Source: Lachnospiraceae bacterium (GTDB lineage: Bacteria > Bacillota > Clostridia > Lachnospirales > Lachnospiraceae). From it: DNA of 64,000 bases. The position numbers were made by a program, and so were the translations under genes. This document shows positions 54,246 through 62,226 of the stretch, piece after piece (within the stretch, counting starts at the first letter, position 1; each line of letters begins with the position of its first letter). The DNA lies in the NCBI GenBank assembly GCA_015056865.1, contig SVFM01000004.1, positions 62,001-126,000 of the forward strand, written 5' to 3'. Under the pieces are notes generated by a model. The model ran no database searches. It was not told where the DNA came from and was given only the letters and a program-made list of their open reading frames with translations.

Positions 54246-56207
54246 ATGAAGATCACGTTGAAAGATGGCTCTGTAAAAGAGTACGCAAAAGAAATGAGTG
54301 TTTATGAAATCGCACTGGACATCAGTGAGGGTTTAGCCAGAGCAGCCTGTGCAGGAGAAGTGGACGGCAAAGTGGTTGATTTAAGAACCATGGTCAGTGG
54401 GGACTGTGCTTTGAATATTTTGACCGCAAACGATACAGAGGGGCTTCGGACTGTGCGCCACACAACTTCTCATGTGCTGGCAGAGGCAGTAAAGAGAGTA
54501 TTCCCTGAGGCGAAACTTGCCATTGGGCCCAGTATTGATACCGGTTTTTATTATGATTTTGAGCATGAGCCTTTCTCCAGAGAAGATCTGGATAAGCTGG
54601 AAGCTGAGATGAAAAAGATTATCAAAGAAGGCAATAAACTGGAGAAATTTACGCTTCCCAGGCAGGAGGCCATCCAGTACATGGAAGAGAAGGGCGAACC
54701 CTATAAGGTAGAGCTGATCAGAGATCTGCCTGAGGATGCGGTGATCTCTTTCTATAGCCAGGGAGATTTCGTGGATCTGTGCGCCGGCCCTCACCTGATG
54801 AGCACCAAAGGGATCAAAGCGTTTAAATTGATCTCTTCTTCAGGAGCTTATTGGAGAGGCAAATCTGAGAATACCATGCTGCAGCGTATTTATGGTACTG
54901 CCTTCAACAAGAAAGAGGAGCTAGAGGAGTATCTGGCCTATCTGGCAGATATCAAAAATAGAGATCATAATAAGCTGGGCCGTGAGATGGAACTGTTTAC
55001 CACGGTGGATGTGATTGGTCAGGGACTGCCCCTTTTGATGCCTAAGGGCGCTAAGATGATTCAGACCATGCAGCGCTGGATCGAAGACGAGGAGGAAAAG
55101 TGGGGATATGTGAGGACCAAGACCCCTCTTATGGCCAAGAGCGACCTGTACAAGATTTCTGGTCACTGGGATCATTATAAGGAAGGTATGTTTGTGCTGG
55201 GTGATGAGGAAGTGGAAAAAGAAGTATTTGCCCTGCGTCCTATGACCTGTCCGTTCCAGTATTATGTATACAAGGCAAGCCAGAAATCCTACAGAGACTT
55301 GCCTCTCCGTTACGGCGAGACTTCTACATTGTTTAGAAACGAGGATTCCGGAGAAATGCACGGTTTGACCCGTGTAAGACAGTTTACAATTTCTGAGGGT
55401 CACTTGATCGTAAGACCTGATCAGATGGTGGAGGAGTTTAAGGGTTGTCTGGCTCTGGCAAGGCACTGCCTGCAGACCCTGGGTGTGGAAGAGGATGTAA
55501 CCTACCGCCTGTCCAAGTGGGATCCTAACAACAAAGAAAAATATATTGGTGATGAGAGCGTCTGGGAGGAGACCCAGGGCAGTATTCGCAAAGTGTTGCA
55601 GGAACTGGAGATTCCCTTCTTTGAGGAAGAGGGAGAAGCTGCTTTTTATGGTCCCAAGGTTGATATTCAGGCCAAGAATGTATACGGCAAGGAAGATACC
55701 ATGATCACCATCCAGTGGGATGCAGTGCTGGCTGAGCAGTTTGACATGTATTACATTGACCAGAATGGTGAAAAGCAGCGTCCTTACATTATTCACAGAA
55801 CTTCCATGGGATGCTATGAGAGAACTTTGGCATGGCTCATTGAAAAATATGCAGGTAAGTTCCCTACCTGGCTGTGTCCTGAGCAGGTACGTGTATTGCC
55901 TATCTCTGAGAAATATGCGGAATATGCTGCCAAGGTAGAAAAGGAACTGAAGGACAATGGTATACTGGCTACTACAGACGGACGTTCCGAGAAGATCGGT
56001 TACAAGATCCGTGAGACCAGACTGGCCAAGGTTCCCTATATGCTGGTCGTAGGCCAGAAAGAGGAAGAGGAAGGTCTTGTTTCGGTAAGAAGCCGGTTTG
56101 CAGGGGATGAAGGACAGAAAACTTTGGATGAATTTATTGCACAGATCACCAAAGAGATCCGCACCAAGGAAAGACGCCAGGAAGTACCGCAGGAAGAAGC
56201 AAAATAA
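54246..56207 (+). CDS. thrS: Threonyl-tRNA synthetase
   Basis: 653 residues, class II. TGS domain at 1-62, editing domain near 65-220 with the HTTSH motif (HxxxH) and CAGPHL, catalytic core near 240-530 with RPMTCPFQYYVYK, RYGETSTLFRNEDSGEMHGLTRVRQF (two parts) and HRTSMGCYERTLAWLIE, and anticodon-binding domain to about 635. AGAGAGGAG precedes the ATG. Controlled by the T-box above. Confidence 0.98.
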   Translation: MKITLKDGSVKEYAKEMSVYEIALDISEGLARAACAGEVDGKVVDLRTMVSGDCALNILTANDTEGLRTVRHTTSHVLAEAVKRVFPEAKLAIGPSIDTGFYYDFEHEPFSREDLDKLEAEMKKIIKEGNKLEKFTLPRQEAIQYMEEKGEPYKVELIRDLPEDAVISFYSQGDFVDLCAGPHLMSTKGIKAFKLISSSGAYWRGKSENTMLQRIYGTAFNKKEELEEYLAYLADIKNRDHNKLGREMELFTTVDVIGQGLPLLMPKGAKMIQTMQRWIEDEEEKWGYVRTKTPLMAKSDLYKISGHWDHYKEGMFVLGDEEVEKEVFALRPMTCPFQYYVYKASQKSYRDLPLRYGETSTLFRNEDSGEMHGLTRVRQFTISEGHLIVRPDQMVEEFKGCLALARHCLQTLGVEEDVTYRLSKWDPNNKEKYIGDESVWEETQGSIRKVLQELEIPFFEEEGEAAFYGPKVDIQAKNVYGKEDTMITIQWDAVLAEQFDMYYIDQNGEKQRPYIIHRTSMGCYERTLAWLIEKYAGKFPTWLCPEQVRVLPISEKYAEYAAKVEKELKDNGILATTDGRSEKIGYKIRETRLAKVPYMLVVGQKEEEEGLVSVRSRFAGDEGQKTLDEFIAQITKEIRTKERRQEVPQEEAK

Positions 56208-56307
56208 ATTTTATTTGAATAATTTTTTCGTCCGCTCTCCATACTAATAGTATTCACGAAAGTAGCTTTGGTGGTGAATTCGTGTCTAATAAGAAAGGAG
56301 AGTAAGG

Positions 56308-56628
56308 ATGGCTGATTTAAAGTGTACCGTGGAAAATTGTACCTACAATAAAGAACACCTGTGTTCCAAAGGGGATATCATGGTGGGTGGCAAGCATGCC
56401 TGTACGACAGACGATACCTGTTGCGAGAGCTTTGCAGAGAGAAGAGAAGGTATGGATGCTTATACAAGCTCCCTGGATCATCCCAGTCGTACGATCAGTA
56501 TTGACTGTGAGGCTGTAAAGTGCATGTACAACAGCAATTATAAGTGTGTAGCAGAGCATGTGGACATCAAGGGATGTGGTGCGGACGATTGCAGAGAAAC
56601 TGCATGTGCTACTTTCCAGGAAAAATAA
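56308..56628 (+). CDS. DUF1540 small cysteine-rich protein
   Basis: 106 residues with two copies of a Cys-rich unit: LKCTVENCTYNKEHLCSKGDI near 5-25 and IDCEAVKCMYNSNYKCVAEHV near 70-90, each closed by a C-x-F segment. This is the DUF1540 layout, presumably metal-binding. Function is unknown. AAAGGAGAG precedes the ATG. 56208-56307 holds only its leader. Confidence 0.9.
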   Translation: MADLKCTVENCTYNKEHLCSKGDIMVGGKHACTTDDTCCESFAERREGMDAYTSSLDHPSRTISIDCEAVKCMYNSNYKCVAEHVDIKGCGADDCRETACATFQEK

Positions 56629-56639
56629 ACAAATAACGC

Positions 56640-56668
56640 TTGACATCAGGTGAGGTGTATGGTATCCT
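56640..56668 (+). promoter_or_regulatory. Promoter of infC-rpmI-rplT
   Basis: TTGACA (56640-56645), 17-bp spacer, TATCCT (56663-56668), starting 11 bases after the DUF1540 stop. Confidence 0.8.
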
Positions 56669-56674
56669 GTTTAA

Positions 56675-56874
56675 GAATGTGAGTGATTCACATGAAAACA
56701 AAGCAGAGTATCCACTCTCACCTTGCGGCCACAGAGCTGGCAAGTGTTAATAATTCGAGACTCCTGCCGGATGTCATGGCAGAGGTGTGCACGCAGTATC
56801 GTTAAGCTTTTCTAAGTGTTGATGCTGCAGAGTGTGAATTATGAAGTGGATAGTTATGCTATCCACTTTTTCTT
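56675..56874 (+). promoter_or_regulatory. Attenuator leader of infC-rpmI-rplT
   Basis: The leader ends in a terminator, AGTGGATAG (56845-56853) with CTATCCACT (56859-56867) and TTTTTCTT, directly before infC. The octamer TATCCACT also occurs at 56709-56716 and could pair with the terminator's 5' arm as an antiterminator. In Bacillus the equivalent leader is switched by ribosomal protein L20; L20 as the effector here is inference. Confidence 0.8.
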
Positions 56875-56889
56875 ATGGAGGGCAAAGCC

Positions 56890-57396
56890 ATTAGCGATTT
56901 AATGATTAACGAACAGATCAGAGACAAAGAGGTTCGTCTGATCGGGGAAGAGGGACAACAGCTGGGTATTATGTCTGCCAGAGAGGCTTTGAGTTTGGCA
57001 GAAGAAGCGGGGTTGGATTTAGTAAAGATTGCGCCTACTGCAAATCCCCCTGTGTGCAAGATTATTGACTACGGTAAGTACAAATATGAGCAGATGCGCA
57101 AGGAGAAAGAAGCTAAGAAAAAGCAGAAGGTGATCGAGATCAAAGAGATCCGTCTGTCCCCTAACATTGATACCAACGATCTGAACACAAAGATCAATTC
57201 AGCCAGAAAGTTCCTGACAAAGGGTGACAGAGTAAAGGTTACCTTGCGTTTCCGCGGAAGAGAGATGGCACATATGAACAACAGCAAACACATTTTGGAT
57301 GATTTTGCAGAGAGTCTTTCCGATGTGGCTGTAATGGAAAAAGCGCCCAAGGTAGAGGGCAGAAGCATGACCATGTTTTTAACTGAAAAGCGTTAG
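56890..57396 (+). CDS. infC: Translation initiation factor IF-3, with AUU start codon
   Basis: 168 residues. IF-3 checks start codon pairing on the 30S subunit. N-domain LMINEQIRDKEVRLIGEEG and SLAEEAGLDLVKIAP, linker, and C-domain KVTLRFRGREMAHMN with EKAPKVEGRSMTMFL. ATT at 56890 has an ideal ribosome site (GGAGGG at 56877-56882, seven bases away) and gives the family-typical beginning ISDLMINEQIRD. The ATG at 56875 overlaps the terminator end and has no ribosome site. AUU starts let IF-3 repress its own translation. Confidence 0.95.
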   Translation: MSDLMINEQIRDKEVRLIGEEGQQLGIMSAREALSLAEEAGLDLVKIAPTANPPVCKIIDYGKYKYEQMRKEKEAKKKQKVIEIKEIRLSPNIDTNDLNTKINSARKFLTKGDRVKVTLRFRGREMAHMNNSKHILDDFAESLSDVAVMEKAPKVEGRSMTMFLTEKR

Positions 57397-57443
57397 GTTA
57401 GTACAGTTAAAATAGATTAAACATATTTCAGGAGGGAATCGTT

Positions 57444-57641
57444 ATGCCAAAAATGAAGACAAGCAGTTCAGCTGCTAAACGTTTTAAAGCGACAGGAACA
57501 GGAAAGCTGAAAAGAGCGAAAGCTTATAAGAGCCATATTTTAACCAAGAAATCTACCAAGAGAAAACGTAATCTGAGAAAAGCAACTATTACGGATGCTA
57601 CCAACGTTAAGAACATGAAGAAGATTTTGCCTTATCTGTAA
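57444..57641 (+). CDS. rpmI: 50S ribosomal protein L35
   Basis: 65 residues, very basic: [20 protein letters not shown], then [25 protein letters not shown] in the usual pattern. TCAGGAGGG precedes the ATG. Middle gene of the infC-rpmI-rplT operon. Confidence 0.99.
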   Translation: MPKMKTSSSAAKRFKATGTGKLKRAKAYKSHILTKKSTKRKRNLRKATITDATNVKNMKKILPYL

Positions 57642-57675
57642 GGTGAATAGTATCGTAGATTAGGAGGAAAAGAAG

Positions 57676-58032
57676 ATGGCAAGAATTAAAGGCGGCTTAA
57701 ACGCTAAGAAAAAACATAATAGAGTATTAAAGCTTGCAAAGGGTTACAGAGGAGCAAGATCTAAACAGTACAGAGTTGCAAAACAGTCTGTTATGAGAGC
57801 ACTGGCTTCTTCTTATGCAGGCAGAAAAGAGAGAAAGCGTCAGTTCAGACAGCTGTGGATCGCTCGTATCAATGCAGCTGCAAGAATCAACGGACTGTCT
57901 TACAGCAAGTTTATGTACGGTCTGAAGCTGGCTGAGGTTGAGATCAACAGAAAGATGCTGGCAGAGATGGCTGTTAACGATGCAGCAGGTTTTGCTACAC
58001 TGGCAGAGCTGGCGAAGTCTAAATTGGCTTAA
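57676..58032 (+). CDS. rplT: 50S ribosomal protein L20
   Basis: 118 residues: [45 protein letters not shown] (in pieces) and the C-terminal [21 protein letters not shown]20 is needed early in 50S assembly and represses this operon in Bacillus and E. coli. TTAGGAGG precedes the ATG. Confidence 0.99.
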   Translation: MARIKGGLNAKKKHNRVLKLAKGYRGARSKQYRVAKQSVMRALASSYAGRKERKRQFRQLWIARINAAARINGLSYSKFMYGLKLAEVEINRKMLAEMAVNDAAGFATLAELAKSKLA

Positions 58033-58044
58033 TAGAAATTTGAC

Positions 58045-58080
58045 ACCCCGGAAACGTGATGTTTTCGGGGTTTTTCTTTT
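58045..58080 (+). terminator. Terminator of the infC operon
   Basis: CCCCGGAAAC pairs with GTTTTCGGGG around GTGAT, followed by TTTTTCTTTT. It marks the last clearly chromosomal feature before the integrated element. Confidence 0.95.
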
Positions 58081-58115
58081 GCGTGCTACCTCTAAAAATG
58101 GGGTAAAAATTTGCC

Positions 58116-58159
58116 GTAATATACGCGTAATATACAAGTAATATACGCGCAATATACAG
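58116..58159 (+). repeat. Four tandem 11-bp repeats beside the integrase
   Basis: GTAATATACGC, GTAATATACAA, GTAATATACGC and GCAATATACAG follow each other without gaps. They lie between the rplT terminator and the integrase stop, where arm-type integrase sites of an att region would be. Confidence 0.9.
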
Positions 58160-58161
58160 AT

Positions 58162-59229
58162 TCAAATCTTTATTTTATTGATTTCAGCTAACAGCTGTGA
58201 TGGTTCTACATGGGTATAAGTTCTTTTGGTAAGGTCTGAGATACTGTGCCCCATAATCAGTTTTACGTAAAATTCATTTAGCTTGTATTTGTCTGCCAGT
58301 GTGGCAAAGGTATGTCTGGTATCGTGCATGGTATGTCCCATCCCAAGTTTTTCCATGAGCGGATTCCAATAGTTTACAGCGAAGTTTGTGTAACTAAATG
58401 CATTCCCTTTTGTGTTCTGGAATAGATATTTGTTCCGCTTGCTATAGTATCTTTTGAAAAAAGGTAAAACATCATCATGAATTGGAATGGTTCGGTTTGT
58501 GCCTGCTTCAGTTTTCATGCCCGCAATAAAATATCCTTCTGCCAGATGGATATTCTTTGTTTCAATGCTAAGAAATTCTTGAGCGCGCAGGCCGGAATAG
58601 ATTAGCATGAGGGTCTTGTCCACATCTTTAAAGTCCTTTTCTTCCCAAAGTTTCTTGATTTCAGCCTCAGAGAATGGAACATGCATCTGGGTTTCAGTAT
58701 TCGTATATTCCCAGATGACATATTCTGCATAATTTTTCTCACAAAGCTGCAGTTGCTTGATAGCATATTCATACATCTGATAAAGTACAGTTTTGGCCAT
58801 GCCTACTGTGGAATCGGATTTTAACTTTAGTTTGTCTGCAATTGGCTGATAATCAATAGGGCGGAGCAATGCAAATTTTCTAGAGTGCACATCTTCAAAG
58901 CGGCGGTAGGCAATCCCATAGTTGCGCACAGTGGATTCTGTTGGAGCCTTTTTCAAAGATATTTTGTGTGCCAGCCACTTGTCATATACTTCCTTGAAAG
59001 TAGGCATGTCTTGAAATGATTCGTGCTCTTTTACTTCGTGGCCGGAATTCATTTGGGCAAGGTATGCGTAGGCATCTTTTGATTTCTCAAAATATTCCAA
59101 ATATCTATAGGTCTGGACATAGTTCCCCTCTTTATTTTTCTTTCGGCCGGTGGTAATCCGGACGGCATAAGGCTTGCGACGCCCTTTTCCTAGATTCACT
59201 ACTGAGCCATATCCGTTTGGCATTCTCAT
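58162..59229 (-). CDS. int: Tyrosine-type site-specific integrase
   Basis: 355 residues. An N-terminal AP2-like arm-binding domain (GSVVNLGKGRRKPYAVRITTG), a core-binding domain near 75-180 (TFKEVYDKWLAHK), and the catalytic domain with all residues: Arg in SGLRAQEFLSI, Lys in GMKTEAGTNR, HDTRHTFATLA, GHS in IMGHSISDLT and the Tyr nucleophile in TYTHVEP. AAAGGAGGATG lies before the ATG. It is transcribed toward rplT. Confidence 0.97.
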   Translation of the reverse strand: MRMPNGYGSVVNLGKGRRKPYAVRITTGRKKNKEGNYVQTYRYLEYFEKSKDAYAYLAQMNSGHEVKEHESFQDMPTFKEVYDKWLAHKISLKKAPTESTVRNYGIAYRRFEDVHSRKFALLRPIDYQPIADKLKLKSDSTVGMAKTVLYQMYEYAIKQLQLCEKNYAEYVIWEYTNTETQMHVPFSEAEIKKLWEEKDFKDVDKTLMLIYSGLRAQEFLSIETKNIHLAEGYFIAGMKTEAGTNRTIPIHDDVLPFFKRYYSKRNKYLFQNTKGNAFSYTNFAVNYWNPLMEKLGMGHTMHDTRHTFATLADKYKLNEFYVKLIMGHSISDLTKRTYTHVEPSQLLAEINKIKI

Positions 59230-59312
59230 GTTTTCATCCTCCTTTAGGTAAAAATGGGCATAAAAATGCCCGGTGACTTGATTTTTTGCCTCCGGGATGA
59301 TACAATCTGTGT

Positions 59313-59389
59313 GAACGTACAGTAGTATCCTTCGGGGCTATTGTCTATCAAAACCGTTCCTGTTGGCGCAGGGGCGGTTTTTATTTTTT
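59313..59389 (+). ncRNA. Candidate 75-nt small RNA between int and the DUF4190-like gene
   Basis: On the plus strand, opposite to both neighbours, TTGATT (59278-59283), a 17-bp spacer and TACAAT (59301-59306, with upstream TG) form a promoter. A hairpin (AAAACCG...CCTG with CAGG...CGGTTTT, 59350-59380) then leads to TATTTTTT. The predicted RNA would run from about 59313 to 59388. No frame with a ribosome site is in it. The hairpin may alternatively serve only as the terminator of the minus-strand gene, though its T-tract is better on the plus strand. Confidence 0.5.
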
Positions 59390-60425
59390 AGTTTAGGTCA
59401 ATATACTCGCCATATGTAGAATTATCAATTCTCATATAAACCACTTCATAACTATAAGTGTCAATATCCAATACGCGGAACTCTACCAGCCAATCAGAAC
59501 GTATTAGTGCACCAAATCCATTTTGTGCATCTACATAACTTTGTACGGCTATCAAATCACCATTTCTGGACATTGCGATTTTATCACGGTTAAAAGTTAA
59601 TGATGGAAATTCTGCTGTTTTTGGTGCTTTTAGGTTTGCTGTGATTATTTCCTTTGCGATAGAGTAATAAGCAGATTCGTTTTCCAATTGCCGGTCGTCT
59701 AAATCTTGTTTTGTTAGTAAAATAGTATTATCACGATAAAGAACATAGTCACCACAAATAATATTGTAGATAGCATCATTGTCAGCAGTAATTCTTAGTA
59801 AATAGTCATCTGCAATAATTTCAAAAATTATTTGACCAATGGTACTTTTCTTGTAAAAAAATATCTGTGAAAACCCTAAATCTTCCGAAAGTAGCTGATA
59901 GATATTTATAGCTGTTTCTTCAGAAACATATTCTGTACAAGAAGAAAACTCTTGAGCAAATTGCTCTTCAACGGTAAGTTCCGTATCTTCAGGTTCTTGT
60001 GAAGGTGTTTCAGTTTCTAGTGGCTCAGATTCTACAGGTTCAGTTTCCGTTGTTTCATTTTCTGCTGTTTCGGATTCATTAAGGGCGGTTTCTTGATCGT
60101 TATTGGGAATTGACTCTTTAGTGGTACTTTGCGATTGAGTTGTATTCTCGGCAGGTTCTACACCAACAACACCGAAAAGGATAATCCAACCCACAAAAAT
60201 TAGTAGTCCAATACTGCTACTTATTAAACCTAGAATAGATACTGCAAAAGGTTTCTTTTTCATAACCACAGCAATAAAACCGAGTATGAAACCTGGTATG
60301 GCGATAACAATTCCCAAAATAAAACATGAAGTAAACATTCCTATTACGCCTAAAATCAGCGAAATAATTGCGATAGCAGAAACGCCTTTCTTTTGGGGGT
60401 GTTGAGTTTGTAAATTATTATCCAT
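59388..60425 (-). CDS. DUF4190-like membrane protein with extracellular acidic linker, element-encoded
   Basis: 345 residues. Two hydrophobic segments of the DUF4190 type (near 15-52 and 58-88), then a Thr/Glu/Ser/Pro linker of about 60 residues, then a beta-rich domain (YYSIAKEIITANLKAPKTAEFP and SDWLVEFRVLDID) resembling domains often attached to such proteins. Function is unknown. It is related in its N-terminus to the chromosomal proteins at 15495 and 26039. The ribosome site is GGCAGGG. Confidence 0.75.
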   Translation of the reverse strand: MDNNLQTQHPQKKGVSAIAIISLILGVIGMFTSCFILGIVIAIPGFILGFIAVVMKKKPFAVSILGLISSSIGLLIFVGWIILFGVVGVEPAENTTQSQSTTKESIPNNDQETALNESETAENETTETEPVESEPLETETPSQEPEDTELTVEEQFAQEFSSCTEYVSEETAINIYQLLSEDLGFSQIFFYKKSTIGQIIFEIIADDYLLRITADNDAIYNIICGDYVLYRDNTILLTKQDLDDRQLENESAYYSIAKEIITANLKAPKTAEFPSLTFNRDKIAMSRNGDLIAVQSYVDAQNGFGALIRSDWLVEFRVLDIDTYSYEVVYMRIDNSTYGEYIDLN

Positions 60426-60439
60426 AGTATTCCCTGCCT

Positions 60440-60685
60440 TTAAAAGTCTAGTGTCATTTCCGTGTTGCGTGCATCTAGTTCAACCTGATCTGCGTTGAAT
60501 TTATCAAAGTCGCTCTGCAGTATGTGTTTCATAGCATGGAAAAACTTTTCTTTCTGTTTCTCGCGAGATAGAGCAGCCTCAATAAATATCGTGTATGTCC
60601 CATCCTCGTTTTCTGTAACAGCCTCTTTTGCCTTTCCCGGTGGAAAGTTAATCAGTCTTACCTGGTAGTCAATCAATATCTCCAC
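60440..60685 (-). CDS. Short ImmA/IrrE-like protein with degenerate HExxH motif
   Basis: 81 residues: the pattern NEDGTYTIFIEAALSREKQKEKFFHAMKHIL matches the core of phage ImmA-type metalloproteases, in which the last part is normally HExxH. Here it reads HAMKH, so the catalytic Glu is absent while both His remain. The length is also below active ImmA. The start is a GTG at 60685, overlapping the end of the repressor gene by 17 bp. It may have lost protease activity and act as a binding partner. Confidence 0.65.
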   Translation of the reverse strand: MEILIDYQVRLINFPPGKAKEAVTENEDGTYTIFIEAALSREKQKEKFFHAMKHILQSDFDKFNADQVELDARNTEMTLDF

Positions 60686-61049
60686 GTTCCTTTCTTTTTA
60701 AAGCCAATAGCATATGATGCACAGTCTCCAGATCTTCGGGCTGTGCGTCTCTGGCAGCATCAAAAAGCAGTCTCAATTCCTTATTATGGAATATCTTATC
60801 AGCCATCTGTGCTGTCTCTTCATTTATATAATATTTGCTGTCCGATAATACGGACTTGTCCTCACCGGTCATAAGGTAATCTACAGAAACACCGAAGTAG
60901 TCTGCAATTTTCTGTAGTTTGTCATTTTTAGGATTACTCCTTCCACTTTTCCAGTCAGAAAAGGTCGATTTGGTAATACCTGTTGCTCTAACCACATCCG
61001 AATCCTTTACTCCCTTGGAATCCCTTAACTTGCAATAAATTTCGTACAT
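60669..61049 (-). CDS. CI-type repressor, XRE helix-turn-helix
   Basis: 126 residues. N-terminal XRE domain (residues 8-60): DSDVVRATGITKSTFSDWKSGRSNPKNDKLQKIADYFGVS (shown in family order) and VDYLMTGED. The C-terminus is helical, with no LexA-type protease domain. Start at 61049 after AAGGAGT. It is divergent from a shorter Cro-like gene with the same recognition helix, TKSTFSDWKSGRS, so both likely bind the same operators at 61104-61237. Confidence 0.87.
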   Translation of the reverse strand: MYEIYCKLRDSKGVKDSDVVRATGITKSTFSDWKSGRSNPKNDKLQKIADYFGVSVDYLMTGEDKSVLSDSKYYINEETAQMADKIFHNKELRLLFDAARDAQPEDLETVHHMLLALKRKERGDID

Positions 61050-61103
61050 AAAATACTCCTTACAAAAAAAAGTTTTAAAATCCGTACAAAAAAACATTGA
61101 CAA

Positions 61104-61237
61104 GTTTTGATTTCCGTGATAACATAAAACCAAGGAGTTCGGAAATCAAAACAGTCATTAGATTGTTGTTATATGATATCTAGCAAATACATTATAACTG
61201 ATTTCCGAACTAATTGCAAGAGAAAAGTTCGGAAAGG
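61104..61237. promoter_or_regulatory. Repeated operators between the divergent repressor genes
   Basis: The motif AGTTCGGAAATC or its complement occurs at 61104-61116 (GTTTTGATTTCCG), 61136-61152, 61200-61211 (GATTTCCGAACT) and 61226-61237. The first two form a 13-bp perfect inverted pair. A plus-strand promoter TTGACA (61097-61102), 17 bp, TAACAT (61120-61125) is overlapped by the first site. This is a lambda-type switch region. Confidence 0.8.
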
Positions 61238-61246
61238 AGAAGAAAA

Positions 61247-61516
61247 GTGTACGAAAAGTATGTTAAGCTCCGCGACGAGAGAGGCGTAAGCGATTACAAG
61301 GTGTTTAAAGAGACCGGGATAACAAAATCAACATTTTCTGATTGGAAGTCTGGAAGAAGTAAACCCAAGATAGACAAGCTGGTTATACTTGCTGATTATT
61401 TCGGCGTGCCAGTAACAGTTTTTATTGAGCGAGGTGGATATGAAGTTGAACAAAGTAAAAGTAGTCTCCAATCAGCAGACGGAGGAATCAAAGGTTGTGG
61501 GAATATCAATTCCTAG
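61247..61516 (+). CDS. Cro-like XRE regulator
   Basis: 89 residues. XRE domain near 5-60: YEKYVKLRDERGVSDYKVFK, then TGITKSTFSDWKSGRSKPK, almost identical to the recognition region of the opposite repressor. The start is a GTG at 61247, seven bases after AAAGGAG; a TTG at 61214 is possible but falls before the operator-proximal ribosome site. Confidence 0.82.
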   Translation: MYEKYVKLRDERGVSDYKVFKETGITKSTFSDWKSGRSKPKIDKLVILADYFGVPVTVFIERGGYEVEQSKSSLQSADGGIKGCGNINS

Positions 61517-61655
61517 TAGTTGCACAAATATCTATATATTTCAAAATGAAGATGAATTTATAGCACAAATAAATAGCGGAAAGATGCTTCCGCTATATGG
61601 CAATAAAGATTCTCAAAAGGCGTATATGAAATTGTTTGTAGCCTATGTTCCTTAG
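61440..61655 (+). CDS. Small hypothetical protein
   Basis: 71 residues starting MKLNKVKVVSNQQTEESKVV. It overlaps the end of the Cro-like gene by 77 bp in another frame. GAGGTGG is very close to the ATG. No family is recognised; the end is convergent with the next minus-strand gene. Confidence 0.5.
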   Translation: MKLNKVKVVSNQQTEESKVVGISIPSSCTNIYIFQNEDEFIAQINSGKMLPLYGNKDSQKAYMKLFVAYVP

Positions 61656-61834
61656 AGGTGTGATAGGTTGGGATATTCAGGTAAGCCGTCGCCGATCCAT
61701 TCAAAAACTATTTCTTGAGGATGGTTAAGTGTACCGATTACATCAATTTCTTTCCAACCACAAATGGCATAGCGATGACATATGGTATCGAATGTTTCGG
61801 CGGTTACAGTTTGATGAACAATGTATTTTTTCAT
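61652..61834 (-). CDS. Small hypothetical protein
   Basis: 60 residues: MKKYIVHQTVTAETFDTICH, then WKEIDVIGTLNHPQEIVFEW. A good ribosome site (AGGAGTA) eight bases before the ATG supports it. No family is recognised. It stands alone on the minus strand among plus-strand genes. Confidence 0.55.
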   Translation of the reverse strand: MKKYIVHQTVTAETFDTICHRYAICGWKEIDVIGTLNHPQEIVFEWIGDGLPEYPNLSHL

Positions 61835-62001
61835 AAAAATACTCCTATTGCTTGTTATTTCAGCATGGCGGTGCTGATGGATTCATTATAAAGGAGAAGC
61901 AAAGAAAATACAATGTGGGTAAAGAGATTTGGAGTAGAAGTAACATATTTCTTAGGGTAACAGCTGATGGGTTGCTGGAATAGGAAGGAGGGAAAACGGA
62001 A

Positions 62002-62223
62002 TTGAACATCGCAGAATTCAATCAACCTGTTTCTGGAAATATTATTCGGGTTATTGATGAAAAAGGGCTGAAACAGAAACATGTAGCTGAGAAAGCAGGA
62101 TACACCAAGCAACAGTTCAACTCGATGTTGAATGGCAGAAAGCTTATAAAACCTGTTGATATTGTGAACATTGCGGCAACATTGAATGTGGATGCTAATG
62201 AATTGCTTAAGAAGGAGGGGTAG
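62002..62223 (+). CDS. XRE family helix-turn-helix protein
   Basis: 73 residues: IRVIDEKGLKQKHVAEKAGY, TKQQFNSMLNGRKLIKPVDI and IVNIAATLNVDANELLKKEG form a complete XRE domain. The TTG at 62002 follows AAGGAGGG at about ten bases. It is followed three bases after its stop by another small gene. Confidence 0.8.
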   Translation: MNIAEFNQPVSGNIIRVIDEKGLKQKHVAEKAGYTKQQFNSMLNGRKLIKPVDIVNIAATLNVDANELLKKEG

Positions 62224-62226
62224 CAA

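Noticed and set aside
56875..56889. ATG at 56875 as the infC start
   Set aside because: It abuts the attenuator T-tract with no ribosome site; the GGAGGG inside this stretch serves the ATT at 56890.
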